A stretch of DNA of 64,000 bases from Luteibacter aegosomaticola. Its GTDB lineage: Bacteria > Pseudomonadota > Gammaproteobacteria > Xanthomonadales > Rhodanobacteraceae. A program made the translations under genes and the position numbers. The stretch is from positions 1,488,001 through 1,552,000 of the forward strand of contig NZ_CP095741.1 of NCBI RefSeq assembly GCF_023078475.1. The letters are read 5' to 3'. Shown here in pieces: positions 10,301 through 18,038 of this stretch (the first letter of the stretch is position 1; each line of letters starts with the position of its first letter). The notes under the pieces were generated by a model, which worked only from the letters and a program-made list of their open reading frames with translations, was not told the origin of the DNA and ran no database searches.

Positions 10301-11035
10301 TATCGGATGCTGATTTCGTCCGACTTCGGGGTTCCGTCTACAGGAACGCTCGGCCTATACGCAGGAATTACTGATCCCAAGTTGCTCGATGGGGTTATCC
10401 AGCACTTCGACACCCAGGTGACGCAGCAAGCGATTTATACGTCGTTCGATGCGAGTGCTGGTGACAACATCTCGCTTTCGATGGGCAATGTGAAGTTCAT
10501 TGGAACCGATACCTCGTACCTCGTCACCGTTCAGGCTCCGTCGGGTGCGACCTACGCCACGTTCACCTGCTACAACTCGTACGCGGCCTGCACATACGAT
10601 TTCTGGAACATGCCGAGCGGGACGTATCGGGTCATCGTGGGGACGCCCAGAAGCAGCAAGCTGTCGTTTGATGCCGTGGCGCGACGGAATACCGAGCGTG
10701 GTGCCATGGCGTATGGCACACCCGTTGACTTGACTCGGGGCATGGGCGGCGTGTTGCGTATGACGTTCCCGGCAACGATCGGCGACTCTGTGCAGTTGCA
10801 GGTATCGGGGGCTTCGACGTCGCCTACCTCGCGCGCGACGACGGTGAACGTATTCAGGCCGGATACCGGTACGCCCCGCACTGCCGCGCCTTACAAGACG
10901 CTAGCCGTATCCAAGGATGGCACGCTCGCGCTGCCGTCCCTGCCGGTTTCCGGTAACTACACGATAGTGGTTTCAAGCGATGTCGGCCTTGCTGGCTCGG
11001 GAAACATTACGGTTTCAAAGGCGGCGACGCCATGA
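4337..11035 (+). CDS. Giant exported repeat protein A1 (YD motif, IPT/TIG, tandem PPC-like units) of RHS operon 1
   Basis: The protein has 2232 aa. The start at 4337 was chosen because AGGGG plus eight bases before ATG is conserved in the paralogue; the ATG at 4331 is possible. Order: signal peptide (1 to about 33, ending PARA); one YD motif beginning TQYAYDANGRL and ending YDVMGNIIRIE (34-70); two IPT/TIG domains (about 75-240); one divergent unit; then eight tandem units of about 221 aa to the C-terminus. Each unit has a half with a cysteine pair before an HLWNL-like motif (for example SYCTTYNQGGSCSYHLWNL), then a half reading AGDTVAL...RVYRPDGG...LPDLPVTGRY, which resembles pre-peptidase C-terminal (PPC) beta-sandwiches. 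No catalytic motif is visible. The gene overlaps a possible ATGA start of the RHS gene behind it. A long disulfide-stabilised stalk or surface fibre is my inference; the PPC assignment needs a profile search. Confidence 0.85.
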   Translation: MNSQGTRAVRACRMLWALVVLASYFLAVAPARATQYAYDANGRLVAVTADTGDSSRYIYDVMGNIIRIEHVDADALKIFAMIPAHGTYETEVVIAGHGFSSALSDNQVSFNGTPAIVHSATADQLKVSVPYGATSGAVSVTVGGRTAKSDEPFVIDETGVAPTIASVAPDTVAAGDTLTVAGAHLYPIPGKTSFRLNGESLTMSQMTNTSLSAVPAPQTSSGRVLVQTPYGTAESLQTVLVVPPGIDRAKISARVVATLDAAPVAVSVPTSGTMAAVLFENKGQPWVSVQLTGVTVTATYKLYGPGNSLLQQGSVAANQSSIHLSRLKASATYLLLVQPSSSTATYTVAVESPANITSALSTASTQAVSQSRRGIFRASAGDTLSFNVASATTTPANATVTYTIYRPNGASYTSGSATAGGLINLPSLPDTGEYQVVAWPGASAKGSVQWQVISGLTGVLPIDADPVGFDAAAPGQNAYLTFQARAFESVELAFAGVKQDSASSTTYTVSVFGPAGNQVATSFCYTSNAGCELHLLYLAAGTYSVTVVPSSRSTIHFAVAVKRHIRGRAIHVGETLSVNLMMAQAERITFTANAGDNVVLQASAIASAPANQGVRFIIYRPDSGEITSATPSYSDVTSTTGVQLIQLPNLPLSGEYTVLMIPAFGVPASLQLSLVPGEETTLQLDGPPATVATTVSGQSAYLNFTLGDHQPAELSITNFSSKGGQYPQPYIYIYTSAGTVLDSGYCYAATNGGVCTYHLWNLPAGNYRVVVTVPYGGTVTFDAVLRGHMQGGDLMPGQASAYSLSVGQVEHFGFDARSGDTVALNFTNQTTPSGRLVRYIVLRPDAGILRLGVAQYSSIDVSTPATLNLPNLPVDGRYEVLVFPENGFAASGSVTLVSGVTAVIPQGGEISQGTTAGGQNSYITFHASAGTSAELVFDQVQRLTGSAITYFMYVQVFDSKGTNVAAETCQAPTYSTCSYHLWNLAEGNYRIVVTAPYGHTFSYRARIVTHNDGPVVARNSSVDFSQGIGQATHYYFDAQAGETVALRFVAATSPAGRNVRFIVLRPDAGVFRAGMPTYSDVETTGTTINLPNLPVTGRYSVLVIPDAGLPATGSLFVYSGVTGALTDGAPSDIQTPLSGEATYLTFTAAEGESAELVFSNVVPTGATSSYYYMWVSVQDGNGTVVQSSYCTTYNQGGSCSYHLWNLRAGIYRVIVSAPMGGTLSFTAAIVPHVQGRSIAPGQSADWSLPLGGAQYFTIDASAGDALALQITGGTVATGKNIRYILIPPDAGIFRAGIRTLVDSSFSGAKTLSLGTLPQTGRYRLVVMPDFGLSASGRIGMTGSTGSLPPIHSATNLVVNDPVKHFVGAAAGQPITLAFDAVPGDRLLLSFSGMIFTGDNSTTLSVSVYSPDGTLLESYSCNRTDTQCGHDEWNLIEGTYKVVIKGPTAALIALDARVHRGFDRGVLQPNVPTDIGFGSGEQVWLAFNANRGDTVALRLDGVATTPTGKNVVVRVFRPDTGRQEIASPFSSMTISVPDTLNLVDLPASGRYFVQVAAQMALPTKGTLTLLPGAVSTTAAEGETHHIAAYGPSQQLVASFDAGQGGDLNLSFSTISAGGGPSGAYTGKVFDASGRQVDSFTCYIQYPGCFRELWAMAPGIYDVLVTPGDGQTLSFDMVVRHLRDMGQLTSEGSTDYSHSQGETLIGHFTGHKGDTVAVRVDGAATVPAGRTTTLRVYRPGGGYLVAGTPWTSMAVTGAGTLNLAGLPDDGEYTVVLAGEFGLPGAATVTLVPGAVAGSLPEGVVTHAASKSAGQNVYLSFDAGQGGNLLVTLNNVSIVGSATLFYVTVFDANGVQVTSYTCYKQFPGCVLEMLGAAPGRYDMVISPQGMDALSFDGVMRHVRDLGALSVGESVDLTRAAGEMLGLSFDAQIGDTVALQLGGVTSTPAGQNTTVRVYNPDNGRLASASLYSSLVTNGVLTLNLPKLPTSGRYRMLISSDFGVPSTGTLGLYAGITDPKLLDGVIQHFDTQVTQQAIYTSFDASAGDNISLSMGNVKFIGTDTSYLVTVQAPSGATYATFTCYNSYAACTYDFWNMPSGTYRVIVGTPRSSKLSFDAVARRNTERGAMAYGTPVDLTRGMGGVLRMTFPATIGDSVQLQVSGASTSPTSRATTVNVFRPDTGTPRTAAPYKTLAVSKDGTLALPSLPVSGNYTIVVSSDVGLAGSGNITVSKAATP

Positions 11036-11058
11036 GTGCGAACGATAAGGAACGTCTG

Positions 11059-14000
11059 ATGAAATCATTGCATGTGGCGGCGGTAGGTACTGTTGTCGGC
11101 CTGTCAGCGCTGGCGATAGCCATTGCCGCACGGCATCCCGTGGCTATCCGGACCGTGCTTGCCGGGCCGTTCGCCACCGACCGGTTGTCGGATGAGGCGC
11201 AGGTCGCCTTGGGGGATGGCCGGACGCTCACTCTGGGTGGCGGCGTGCTTACGCTCGGTGACAAGCACATCGCGCTGACGACTCCTCGCCACTTTGCGTC
11301 GCTTACCGCCATGCCCACGGGCCAGGTGCTGATCTGGGGCGGTGTGGATGGCGAGGGTCGTCTGGTTGAGACGGGCGAGTGGTTCGAGCCATCGACTGGT
11401 GCGCTGGTGACCAGTGGCCGGCTAGGCCTGCCGGTGCGTGCCGCGCATACGTTGAGCGTGTTGTCGGATGGCTCACTCGCGATGACGGGCGGTTGGGGTC
11501 CGGGTAACGTGCCTGCGCACGAGGTCGCCGTGTGGCGCCCGCTGGACCGCAGCCTTGAGGTGAAGCCGGGCGACACGGCCCATGCGCGCCTCGGTGGTGA
11601 AGCGGTGTTGCTGGCCGACGGTACGTTGAAGGTCACGGGTGGTATCGACGAAGTGGGCCGCCCGGTCCACGACGCGTGGCAGTTCGGTACGCCCGAGCGC
11701 CATGATGCGGGTACGCCCGGTATCGCCGCGTCCTATCCGCTCAAGGACGCGCGTAGCGCCTCGCCCATCGGTCCGCTCGCCTTGCGTTTCGACGAGCCGA
11801 TCGATGCCGCCCAGCTCAACGGTACAGTCTCCCTGCTCGGTCCCAACGGCGTGGTGAAGACCCGCGTAGTCGGTGCCGAGAACGGCCGCCTTGCCTTCAT
11901 CCAGTTGCCCGACGAGCTGTACCCGTCGGCCCGCTACACCATCTTCGTCCAGGGCCTGCACACCGCGGGCGGCAAGCCTGTGCCCTATGAGGCGATTGGC
12001 TTCACGACCCGCGCTGCACGCAATGGCGTGGTACTGGCCGGTGAAGGCAAGCGCCCCGGCACCGACGTAGCGAAGCCCACCGAGCCGGCGGTTTACGTCA
12101 TGGCCGGTGAAGGCAAAGCCAAGCCCTGCAAGCCGGGCGATGCGTTCCACCTGTGCCGTGACAAGGGCGAGGTGAAGGACGGTGCGTTCTACCCGGGCCA
12201 GGACAACGTGGCGACGGCCTCGGGTGGCCATTGGCGTTTGTACAAGGATCGTCAGAGCCTGCCCGATACGAAGCAGCTGGAAGCGAACCTGCCCAAGGGC
12301 GCCACGGCGCTGATCGGCCAGGTACGCCGGATCGACGACACGCCTGTTGCGAACGTCGCCATCACCATCGGTGAGCAGACCGTCCAGACCGACGCCCGCG
12401 GCGTATTCGTGTTGCAGAACCTGCAGTCCGGCCGCCGCGAGCTGTTCGTCGACGGCGGCCCGGCCGGCAAGCCCGGTACCGAGTACGGCCGCTTCATCGT
12501 GGGCGCGGACATCGCTGCGGCGACCGTGAATCACATGCCGTTCGTGATGTACCTGCCGCGCGTGCTTGAGCGCGACAAGATCCCGCTGCCGTCGCCGACC
12601 ACGCGCGAAACGGTGCTCACCCACCCGGACATGCCGGGCCTGGAGCTTCGCATCCCGGCCGGCGCGGTGTTCAAGGACCGCAACGGCAAGGTGCTCAACG
12701 AGATCGCGATCGTGCCCACGCCAGTGGATCACGCACCGTTCCCGCTACCCGACAACTTCCCGATGTACTTCACCATCCAGCCAGGCGATGCGGTGGTGCA
12801 GGGCATGACACCGGAGGCGGCGAAGGGTATCCAGGTTGTCTATCCGAACTACGGCAAGCAGAAGCCGGCGGACAAGGCGGATTTTTGGGTGTACTCGGCC
12901 GAAAAGGGTTGGGAGATGTATGGGGCGGGGCATGTCTCCAGCGACGCTAGCCAGCTGGTGGCGGACTCCAATACGAGATTGGTTTGGGCGCTCGGCGCAG
13001 GAGCTTCGGTAAATCCCGAGCGTCCGCACAACGATGGAAAACTATGCAACCAAAATCGGTCCCAGCCAATTGACGTCGAATCGGGTCTTTTCTATCACGA
13101 GTGGGAAGATCTCTCTGTCAACGACTCGGCGCCAATCAGTGTGCATCGTACCCATAGTGGGTTGCAGGATTCATACGCCATGTTCGGGTGGGGGAGTGGC
13201 ACTTCCTCCGACATGACGTTATCAAGCGCAAACGGCTTCGATACGCCGACGATCGTAATGCCATGCTCGCAACCGATTCGGTTTCGTCTTACCAGTGGGC
13301 AGGCAGTGTGGCCGCTTGTAGGAACCATTTGGACGCATGAAGATACAGATTCCATTTTCTACAAAGCGCGACTTGAGTTCGTAAATGACTCAACCCCTGA
13401 GGGGGCGCACTGGGTTATGACACTGCTGAACGGAACGCGATATCTGTTTGATAGACACGCTCCGAATCGGATAGTTGGGATATCGGATCGTTATGGCAAC
13501 ACTATCCGTTATCTGTACAACGCTGGCCTGTTGGACCGCGTTATCTCGCCTCACGGACGCTCCTTAAAGTACGCGTTCAATGAGCACAACGTGGTTGAAT
13601 CGGTAACCGACGATACGTCCAGAAAGGTTACATACGAATACCGGTACATCCGAGACGGCGTGACGGGATGGAATGGATCCGTTCTGAGTCGGGTTAATTA
13701 TCCTGACGGAACGAGCGAATCCTATACCTACAAGAAGTCACTGTATCAGGGCGTGGCCTCTGATGGTTGGCTTATGGAAACGATGACGGACCGACGGGGC
13801 ATCACATGGGTCACTAACGAGTACGATGGCGAAAATCGTGTCATCAAACAGGTGCTCGCCGACGGTACCAGCTACTCATTCCTATACGCGATCGATACGG
13901 GTGGAGTGCGGACAACGACAGTAACTGATCCCGCCGGCCACAAGGAGAGATTTGAGTTCGACCCGGAAAGCAGGTACACGAGGAAGGTGACGCGAGCTTA

Positions 14001-16251
14001 TGGAACCCCGCATGAGCAAACGGTGTCATTCGTGCGCGCCGGGAACGGAATGGCGCTTTCAAGGACCGACCCTGCCGGAAGGGTCACGAATCTGGATCGT
14101 GATGCCAGCGGGAACGTCACTACGATGACGATCATGGCAAACGGCGATAGTCCGCGGAAATTCAGATTTGTATACACAGACGACTTTGGCCTGTTAGCGT
14201 CGGTCACGGATCCCCTCGGTCACACGACCAAGTACATGTACGAGAATGGTTGTCGTACGGGTGCCACGGATGCCATGGAGAGGCACGTCATTGCGACATG
14301 TGATGGCGAGGGCAATATGACGTCCATGACGGATGCAGATGGCTCGTCGTATTCGTTTGTCTACAACGCTGGCGAACTGGTCCGGACCATCGATCCAAAC
14401 GGTAGGTCGACAGAGTATGTATATGACAGCATTGGCCGCCGGGTTTCGACGACAGACGCAAAAGGCGCGGTTGCGACGGTGTCTTACGATTCCAATTCCC
14501 GTCCCGTTTCGAGGACGGACGGTCTTGGTGGGCTATATAGCTACGTCTACGATGGAAATGGAAACCTTGATTCAGTGACGCTGCCGGGCGGAAACAAGAT
14601 TCGCTACACATGGGATGGTATGAACCGGGTGATAGCCCGAGACGATGCGATAGGTGGTCACGAGACCTGGAGCTACTACCCAGGCGGAACCTTGAAGACC
14701 TGGGTGGACCGAAATGGACAGGTGACAACCTATGACTATGACGAGTTGGACCGCCCAACGATGCAGACGTTTGCAGACGGCTCAGGAGTCGGAACCAGCT
14801 ATGACAGCGCAAATCGCGCGATCGAGTTCACGTCGACCGATGGGCAAAGCATCATCCGCGAGTACGACGATTTTGACGAATTGATGGTTGAGAGGACGTC
14901 CGATGGGTCGGTATCTTACGAATATGATTCGTCCGGAAAGCGCGTGGCGATGACGCCAGATGCCGGTATGAGGACGGAATATAGCTACGACGGTGTTGGG
15001 CAAGTCACTCGGATATCCATGGGAGCGACCGCGTTCGCGTTCGACTACGATGCAGCGGGTCGACGTAGCGACATTCGTTATTCTAACGGTATTACTAAAC
15101 ACTTAGATCGAGACGCGCTGGGTAATGTCACGCTAGTCCGTTACCTTGGTAGGGATGAAGCGTTAATTCGTTCGATCGCATATACGTACGATGAAGCTGG
15201 GTTGCGGTCATCTCGAACCGATAGTGATGCTTCAAGCCTGGCGGACGATCCACAGGATTTCGCTTACCAGCAAGGCGGCCGTCTCGACGAAGCCAAGGGT
15301 CGAAAGAGGGCGTACGACGCCAACGGGAATACCGTTGGTATAGGATCGGCCCACTACGATTGGAATAGTAGAGATCAGCTCGTGGCGGTTAGCGACGGAG
15401 ACCAGAGCGCTACCTTTACCTATGACCCAGTAGGTAGAAGGCATTCAAAAACAGTAAACGGCCGGACTACGACCTACCTCTATGACGGCTATATGGAGGT
15501 CGTCCAAAAGCATGATGGTGATTCCACGCAGTTACTCAATGGAGTGGATATCGATGAGCGCTTGGGCCTACTGGATCAAGGTGCCTTCGACTATTTTCTC
15601 ACTGATCTCCAAGGTAGTGTTCTCGAAGAAGTAAATGAATCCGGCGCTTCAGTTTCGAAGCACACCTACGGGGCATACGGGACTACCGTAAGCACAGGCA
15701 TGGATACGGGAAATCGTTTTCTTTACGCCGGCCGCGAGCTTGATATGCCAGGACTCTATTTCTATCGGGCGCGATACTATGATACCTCGTCGTCTCGCTT
15801 CCTCAGTGAGGATCCGATTGGTCTTTCGGGAGGTTCTAATCCGTACGCCTATGTTCTTGGGAATCCAATTTCCCTAATCGATCCACTTGGTGAGTCGGCT
15901 GACGGAACCATCGCATGTGACGGAAACGGCGGCTTCATGATCATCGGGGATTTGAGAGGTCCTAAGGGAGAATGCATTCGTCTGCACGAGCAGCGGCATA
16001 TCGACGACTACCATAGCTGGTATCCGAGGCTGTGCAAGAACATGGAATACGGTGAGATGGTGGGTCCATACGTCACTGAACAGGCGAAAAATCCGCCCAA
16101 GAATACGCCGCAATATCCGATGCAAGAAAGCGAGTGCCATGCCTATCGGGTGAGCTACAAGTGTGACTCCCAATGTCCAGGATCCGAAAAGGAAGTGGCG
16201 CGGGATCTTAAGTGGCTTGCATACTACAAATGCGATGCATGGCATTGGTAA
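11059..16251 (+). CDS. Exported RHS/YD-repeat protein B1 with HExxH-containing C-terminal tip
   Basis: The protein has 1730 aa. The start at 11059 is preceded by AAGGAACG and opens a hydrophobic export segment; an ATG at 11032 overlapping the A1 stop is the alternative. Order: signal or anchor (1-25); Kelch-like propeller (about 45-215) with GGVLTLG, IWGGVD and VTGGID blades; SbsA-like Ig (about 225-320); carboxypeptidase-regulatory-like domain (about 415-470); a ZU5-like region to about 635; a DUF6531-type segment (about 655-740); YD repeats (about 790-1550); RHS core ending at D1608-PLGE. The last 118 residues are the tip. They carry H1643-E-Q-R-H1647, acidic candidates E1690/E1692 in ESECHAY, and seven cysteines, suggesting a zinc metallopeptidase. 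In RHS toxins the YD shell encloses the C-terminal toxin. Composition becomes visibly less GC-rich after about 12965. No VgrG/PAAR module is present. Confidence 0.88.
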   Translation: MKSLHVAAVGTVVGLSALAIAIAARHPVAIRTVLAGPFATDRLSDEAQVALGDGRTLTLGGGVLTLGDKHIALTTPRHFASLTAMPTGQVLIWGGVDGEGRLVETGEWFEPSTGALVTSGRLGLPVRAAHTLSVLSDGSLAMTGGWGPGNVPAHEVAVWRPLDRSLEVKPGDTAHARLGGEAVLLADGTLKVTGGIDEVGRPVHDAWQFGTPERHDAGTPGIAASYPLKDARSASPIGPLALRFDEPIDAAQLNGTVSLLGPNGVVKTRVVGAENGRLAFIQLPDELYPSARYTIFVQGLHTAGGKPVPYEAIGFTTRAARNGVVLAGEGKRPGTDVAKPTEPAVYVMAGEGKAKPCKPGDAFHLCRDKGEVKDGAFYPGQDNVATASGGHWRLYKDRQSLPDTKQLEANLPKGATALIGQVRRIDDTPVANVAITIGEQTVQTDARGVFVLQNLQSGRRELFVDGGPAGKPGTEYGRFIVGADIAAATVNHMPFVMYLPRVLERDKIPLPSPTTRETVLTHPDMPGLELRIPAGAVFKDRNGKVLNEIAIVPTPVDHAPFPLPDNFPMYFTIQPGDAVVQGMTPEAAKGIQVVYPNYGKQKPADKADFWVYSAEKGWEMYGAGHVSSDASQLVADSNTRLVWALGAGASVNPERPHNDGKLCNQNRSQPIDVESGLFYHEWEDLSVNDSAPISVHRTHSGLQDSYAMFGWGSGTSSDMTLSSANGFDTPTIVMPCSQPIRFRLTSGQAVWPLVGTIWTHEDTDSIFYKARLEFVNDSTPEGAHWVMTLLNGTRYLFDRHAPNRIVGISDRYGNTIRYLYNAGLLDRVISPHGRSLKYAFNEHNVVESVTDDTSRKVTYEYRYIRDGVTGWNGSVLSRVNYPDGTSESYTYKKSLYQGVASDGWLMETMTDRRGITWVTNEYDGENRVIKQVLADGTSYSFLYAIDTGGVRTTTVTDPAGHKERFEFDPESRYTRKVTRAYGTPHEQTVSFVRAGNGMALSRTDPAGRVTNLDRDASGNVTTMTIMANGDSPRKFRFVYTDDFGLLASVTDPLGHTTKYMYENGCRTGATDAMERHVIATCDGEGNMTSMTDADGSSYSFVYNAGELVRTIDPNGRSTEYVYDSIGRRVSTTDAKGAVATVSYDSNSRPVSRTDGLGGLYSYVYDGNGNLDSVTLPGGNKIRYTWDGMNRVIARDDAIGGHETWSYYPGGTLKTWVDRNGQVTTYDYDELDRPTMQTFADGSGVGTSYDSANRAIEFTSTDGQSIIREYDDFDELMVERTSDGSVSYEYDSSGKRVAMTPDAGMRTEYSYDGVGQVTRISMGATAFAFDYDAAGRRSDIRYSNGITKHLDRDALGNVTLVRYLGRDEALIRSIAYTYDEAGLRSSRTDSDASSLADDPQDFAYQQGGRLDEAKGRKRAYDANGNTVGIGSAHYDWNSRDQLVAVSDGDQSATFTYDPVGRRHSKTVNGRTTTYLYDGYMEVVQKHDGDSTQLLNGVDIDERLGLLDQGAFDYFLTDLQGSVLEEVNESGASVSKHTYGAYGTTVSTGMDTGNRFLYAGRELDMPGLYFYRARYYDTSSSRFLSEDPIGLSGGSNPYAYVLGNPISLIDPLGESADGTIACDGNGGFMIIGDLRGPKGECIRLHEQRHIDDYHSWYPRLCKNMEYGEMVGPYVTEQAKNPPKNTPQYPMQESECHAYRVSYKCDSQCPGSEKEVARDLKWLAYYKCDAWHW
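11164..12965 (+). repeat. Long direct repeat, copy 1 (N-terminal block of RHS gene B1)
   Basis: This 1.8-kb segment is repeated at 27032-28833 in the paralogous gene. In a 230-base sample I count roughly 13 differences, and about a dozen amino-acid changes over the 600 residues. Similarity drops abruptly after the motif LVWALGAGAS. Such repeats can recombine or undergo gene conversion. Confidence 0.9.
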
Positions 16252-16268
16252 TTGCGGGAGGTGAGGGC

Positions 16269-16862
16269 ATGCTTTTACGGACACTGATGATCGTTGCGTT
16301 CGTGTGGTTCAATGCATCGCCTCCCGTGGCCGCATCCGAAGGACCCGCGCGCATCCTTAACATCGAGGGCCGCCTTCAATACCGCGCTCCCGAGACTAGT
16401 TGCGTAGTGCAGGTTCGGCGTCCTGTTTGGCGAGTCGTAACCGAGGATAGGCCCGTGACCGGGGCCTTCTCGCTTACATTGAAAGTGAACGGCGATGACG
16501 CTGTCATTGTTAATGTGACGTGCGATGGCCGTCAGGTGTTTCAATCTAATCCTGTCCAGTTGTCGAGGAGCGTGACGAAAGTCGGGCTCGGTTCCATCGA
16601 TGCGCGCGCCCATCTCGACGCTGATGGTTGCCGTGAGCTCGCGGATACGAAAGACACTAATCTCGGCAATGAGCTCATTGCGCGGGTAAGCGCGGTGGCG
16701 GGCGTTCCTGTCGATCATCTGCTGGCGCAGCGACCTCGCGAATGCGCCACTCAGATTGTGATGGTGGTCGAAGGAGCTGGTTCATACAGCGGCCCCGGAT
16801 CTCATTGGATCGTAAGTAAAGATCGGGTGTCTGGGGACGTTCGAGTTGAAAGTGGCTTGTGA
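16269..16862 (+). CDS. Putative exported immunity-like protein C1
   Basis: The protein has 197 aa. I do not recognise the family. The start at 16269 follows a strong GGAGGTGAGGG ribosome-binding site and gives a signal peptide (MLLRTLMIVAFVWFNASPPVAA); longer in-frame starts have no such site. The mature part carries four cysteines (TSCVVQ, VTCDGR, DGCREL, RECATQ), suited to an oxidising periplasm, and a likely beta-rich first half (SLTLKVNGDDAVIVNVTC). It starts 17 bases after the RHS gene, the usual position of an immunity gene next to a polymorphic toxin tip. The immunity role is inferred from position only. A periplasmic immunity protein would imply that the HExxH tip acts in the periplasm. 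Nothing is seen in the 123 bases after it. Confidence 0.6.
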   Translation: MLLRTLMIVAFVWFNASPPVAASEGPARILNIEGRLQYRAPETSCVVQVRRPVWRVVTEDRPVTGAFSLTLKVNGDDAVIVNVTCDGRQVFQSNPVQLSRSVTKVGLGSIDARAHLDADGCRELADTKDTNLGNELIARVSAVAGVPVDHLLAQRPRECATQIVMVVEGAGSYSGPGSHWIVSKDRVSGDVRVESGL

Positions 16863-16985
16863 GCCGGCTTCGTCCATTCACATTTAGAGGATGTTGGTGT
16901 TGGGACTAAAGGGGGTCTCCTCCGCGTAAACCATTTTTCAGTAAGAGTTTGGTGTGTCCTGCCCCGTTGATCGTCTCCGAGAGGT

Positions 16986-18011
16986 CTAAAGCGCCTTCAA
17001 AAACACCATCAAATCCCCGCGCTCCTGCGCCGTAAGCCCAATCGGATATCCCGTATCCAACCCACGGTAGTACACCTCGCGGTCAACGGCCGCCTCGAGG
17101 CTCGGCACGCTCCCGTCATGCATATAGGGGGCGGTCAGCCGCACCTCGCGTAGTGACGGCGTAGCAAACGTCTCGATATCCGAAACCTTATGGCTCGCGG
17201 CAAAGTGGCCGAGCTGGGCTTCATCCGCATGCGTGGCGATACGATCACCGAGAGCAGCACCGCCGAGGTTCCTCGATAGCACGCCTTGCGTCAGTTCGGG
17301 CAGGCGCGCGGCGATGTCATCCATGCTCACACCCGAGCGGTGGAAGTCGTGATCGGTGAGGTGCGCGCCTTCAAGGACGTGGCAGGTCGCGCATTGCCCT
17401 TTGCCCGCGAAGAGGCGCATGCCTAGTTTTTCACGCTCGTCGAGCGCAGTGGTTTCGCCCCTCGTGAAGCGCTCGAAGCGAGTGGGAGGGAGGGGTAGTT
17501 GCCGCAGGTAGCTGGCGAGAGCTGCGGCAATGGCCTGGTCGGCCTCTGCGAGCGGCGTTTCCTTGCCTGAGGGAAACCACGTGGCGTAGTCGGGCAGGGC
17601 GGTGGCCGCAGTGGCGATCGCCGCCCGCCCGTGAAGCCCCATTTCCACCGGATTGCTAAACGGATCCATCACCGCATCTTCCAGTCGGTCACGTCGTCCA
17701 TCCCAGAAAAACGAAGTGCGCTGTGATGCGATCGTGGTGGTGAGGGACGGCGTGTTGCGGGTTCCCGGAAGGCCGTGGATACCCGTAGCGATCATCTTGC
17801 CGTCGCTGAAGGCCAATCCAGGGATATGGCAGGTGGCGCAGCTGGTTCGCCCATCCGCACTAAGGCGTGGGTCGGCGAATAGCTTTTGACCGAGTGCCAC
17901 CTGGCTGGCGTCCGCCGCTCTGGCTGATGACGCTCGCGCATGCATGAACGCAAACGCGCCTGCCCCCGTAAGGGCAAGTGCTAGACACGTGATGACGAGG
18001 ACCGGGCGCAT
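16986..18011 (-). CDS. Di-haem cytochrome c peroxidase / MauG-family protein
   Basis: The protein has 341 aa. The start at 18011 is preceded by GGAG at good spacing and begins a signal peptide (MRPVLVITCLALALTGAGAFA); a GTG at 18035 is less likely. Two c-type haem sites are visible: C58-A-T-C61-H62 and C207-A-T-C210-H211. Family motifs GTRNTPSL, FFWDGR, NPVEMG, and TPSLREV with APYMHDGS are all present. The family acts in the periplasm, reducing hydrogen peroxide with electrons from small cytochromes, or oxidising protein residues in the MauG subgroup. The length is typical of the MauG-like branch. It follows the lipoprotein gene by 27 bases on the same strand, so the two probably form an operon lying between the two RHS operons. 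Confidence 0.9.
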   Translation of the reverse strand: MRPVLVITCLALALTGAGAFAFMHARASSARAADASQVALGQKLFADPRLSADGRTSCATCHIPGLAFSDGKMIATGIHGLPGTRNTPSLTTTIASQRTSFFWDGRRDRLEDAVMDPFSNPVEMGLHGRAAIATAATALPDYATWFPSGKETPLAEADQAIAAALASYLRQLPLPPTRFERFTRGETTALDEREKLGMRLFAGKGQCATCHVLEGAHLTDHDFHRSGVSMDDIAARLPELTQGVLSRNLGGAALGDRIATHADEAQLGHFAASHKVSDIETFATPSLREVRLTAPYMHDGSVPSLEAAVDREVYYRGLDTGYPIGLTAQERGDLMVFLKAL

Positions 18012-18038
18012 CCCACGCTCCGAAGGCGATGTCACCTG

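Noticed and set aside
11059..16251. Type VI secretion RHS effector or Tc toxin subunit
   Set aside because: The protein has an N-terminal export segment and Kelch-like domains, with no PAAR, VgrG, TcA or TcB signature nearby.
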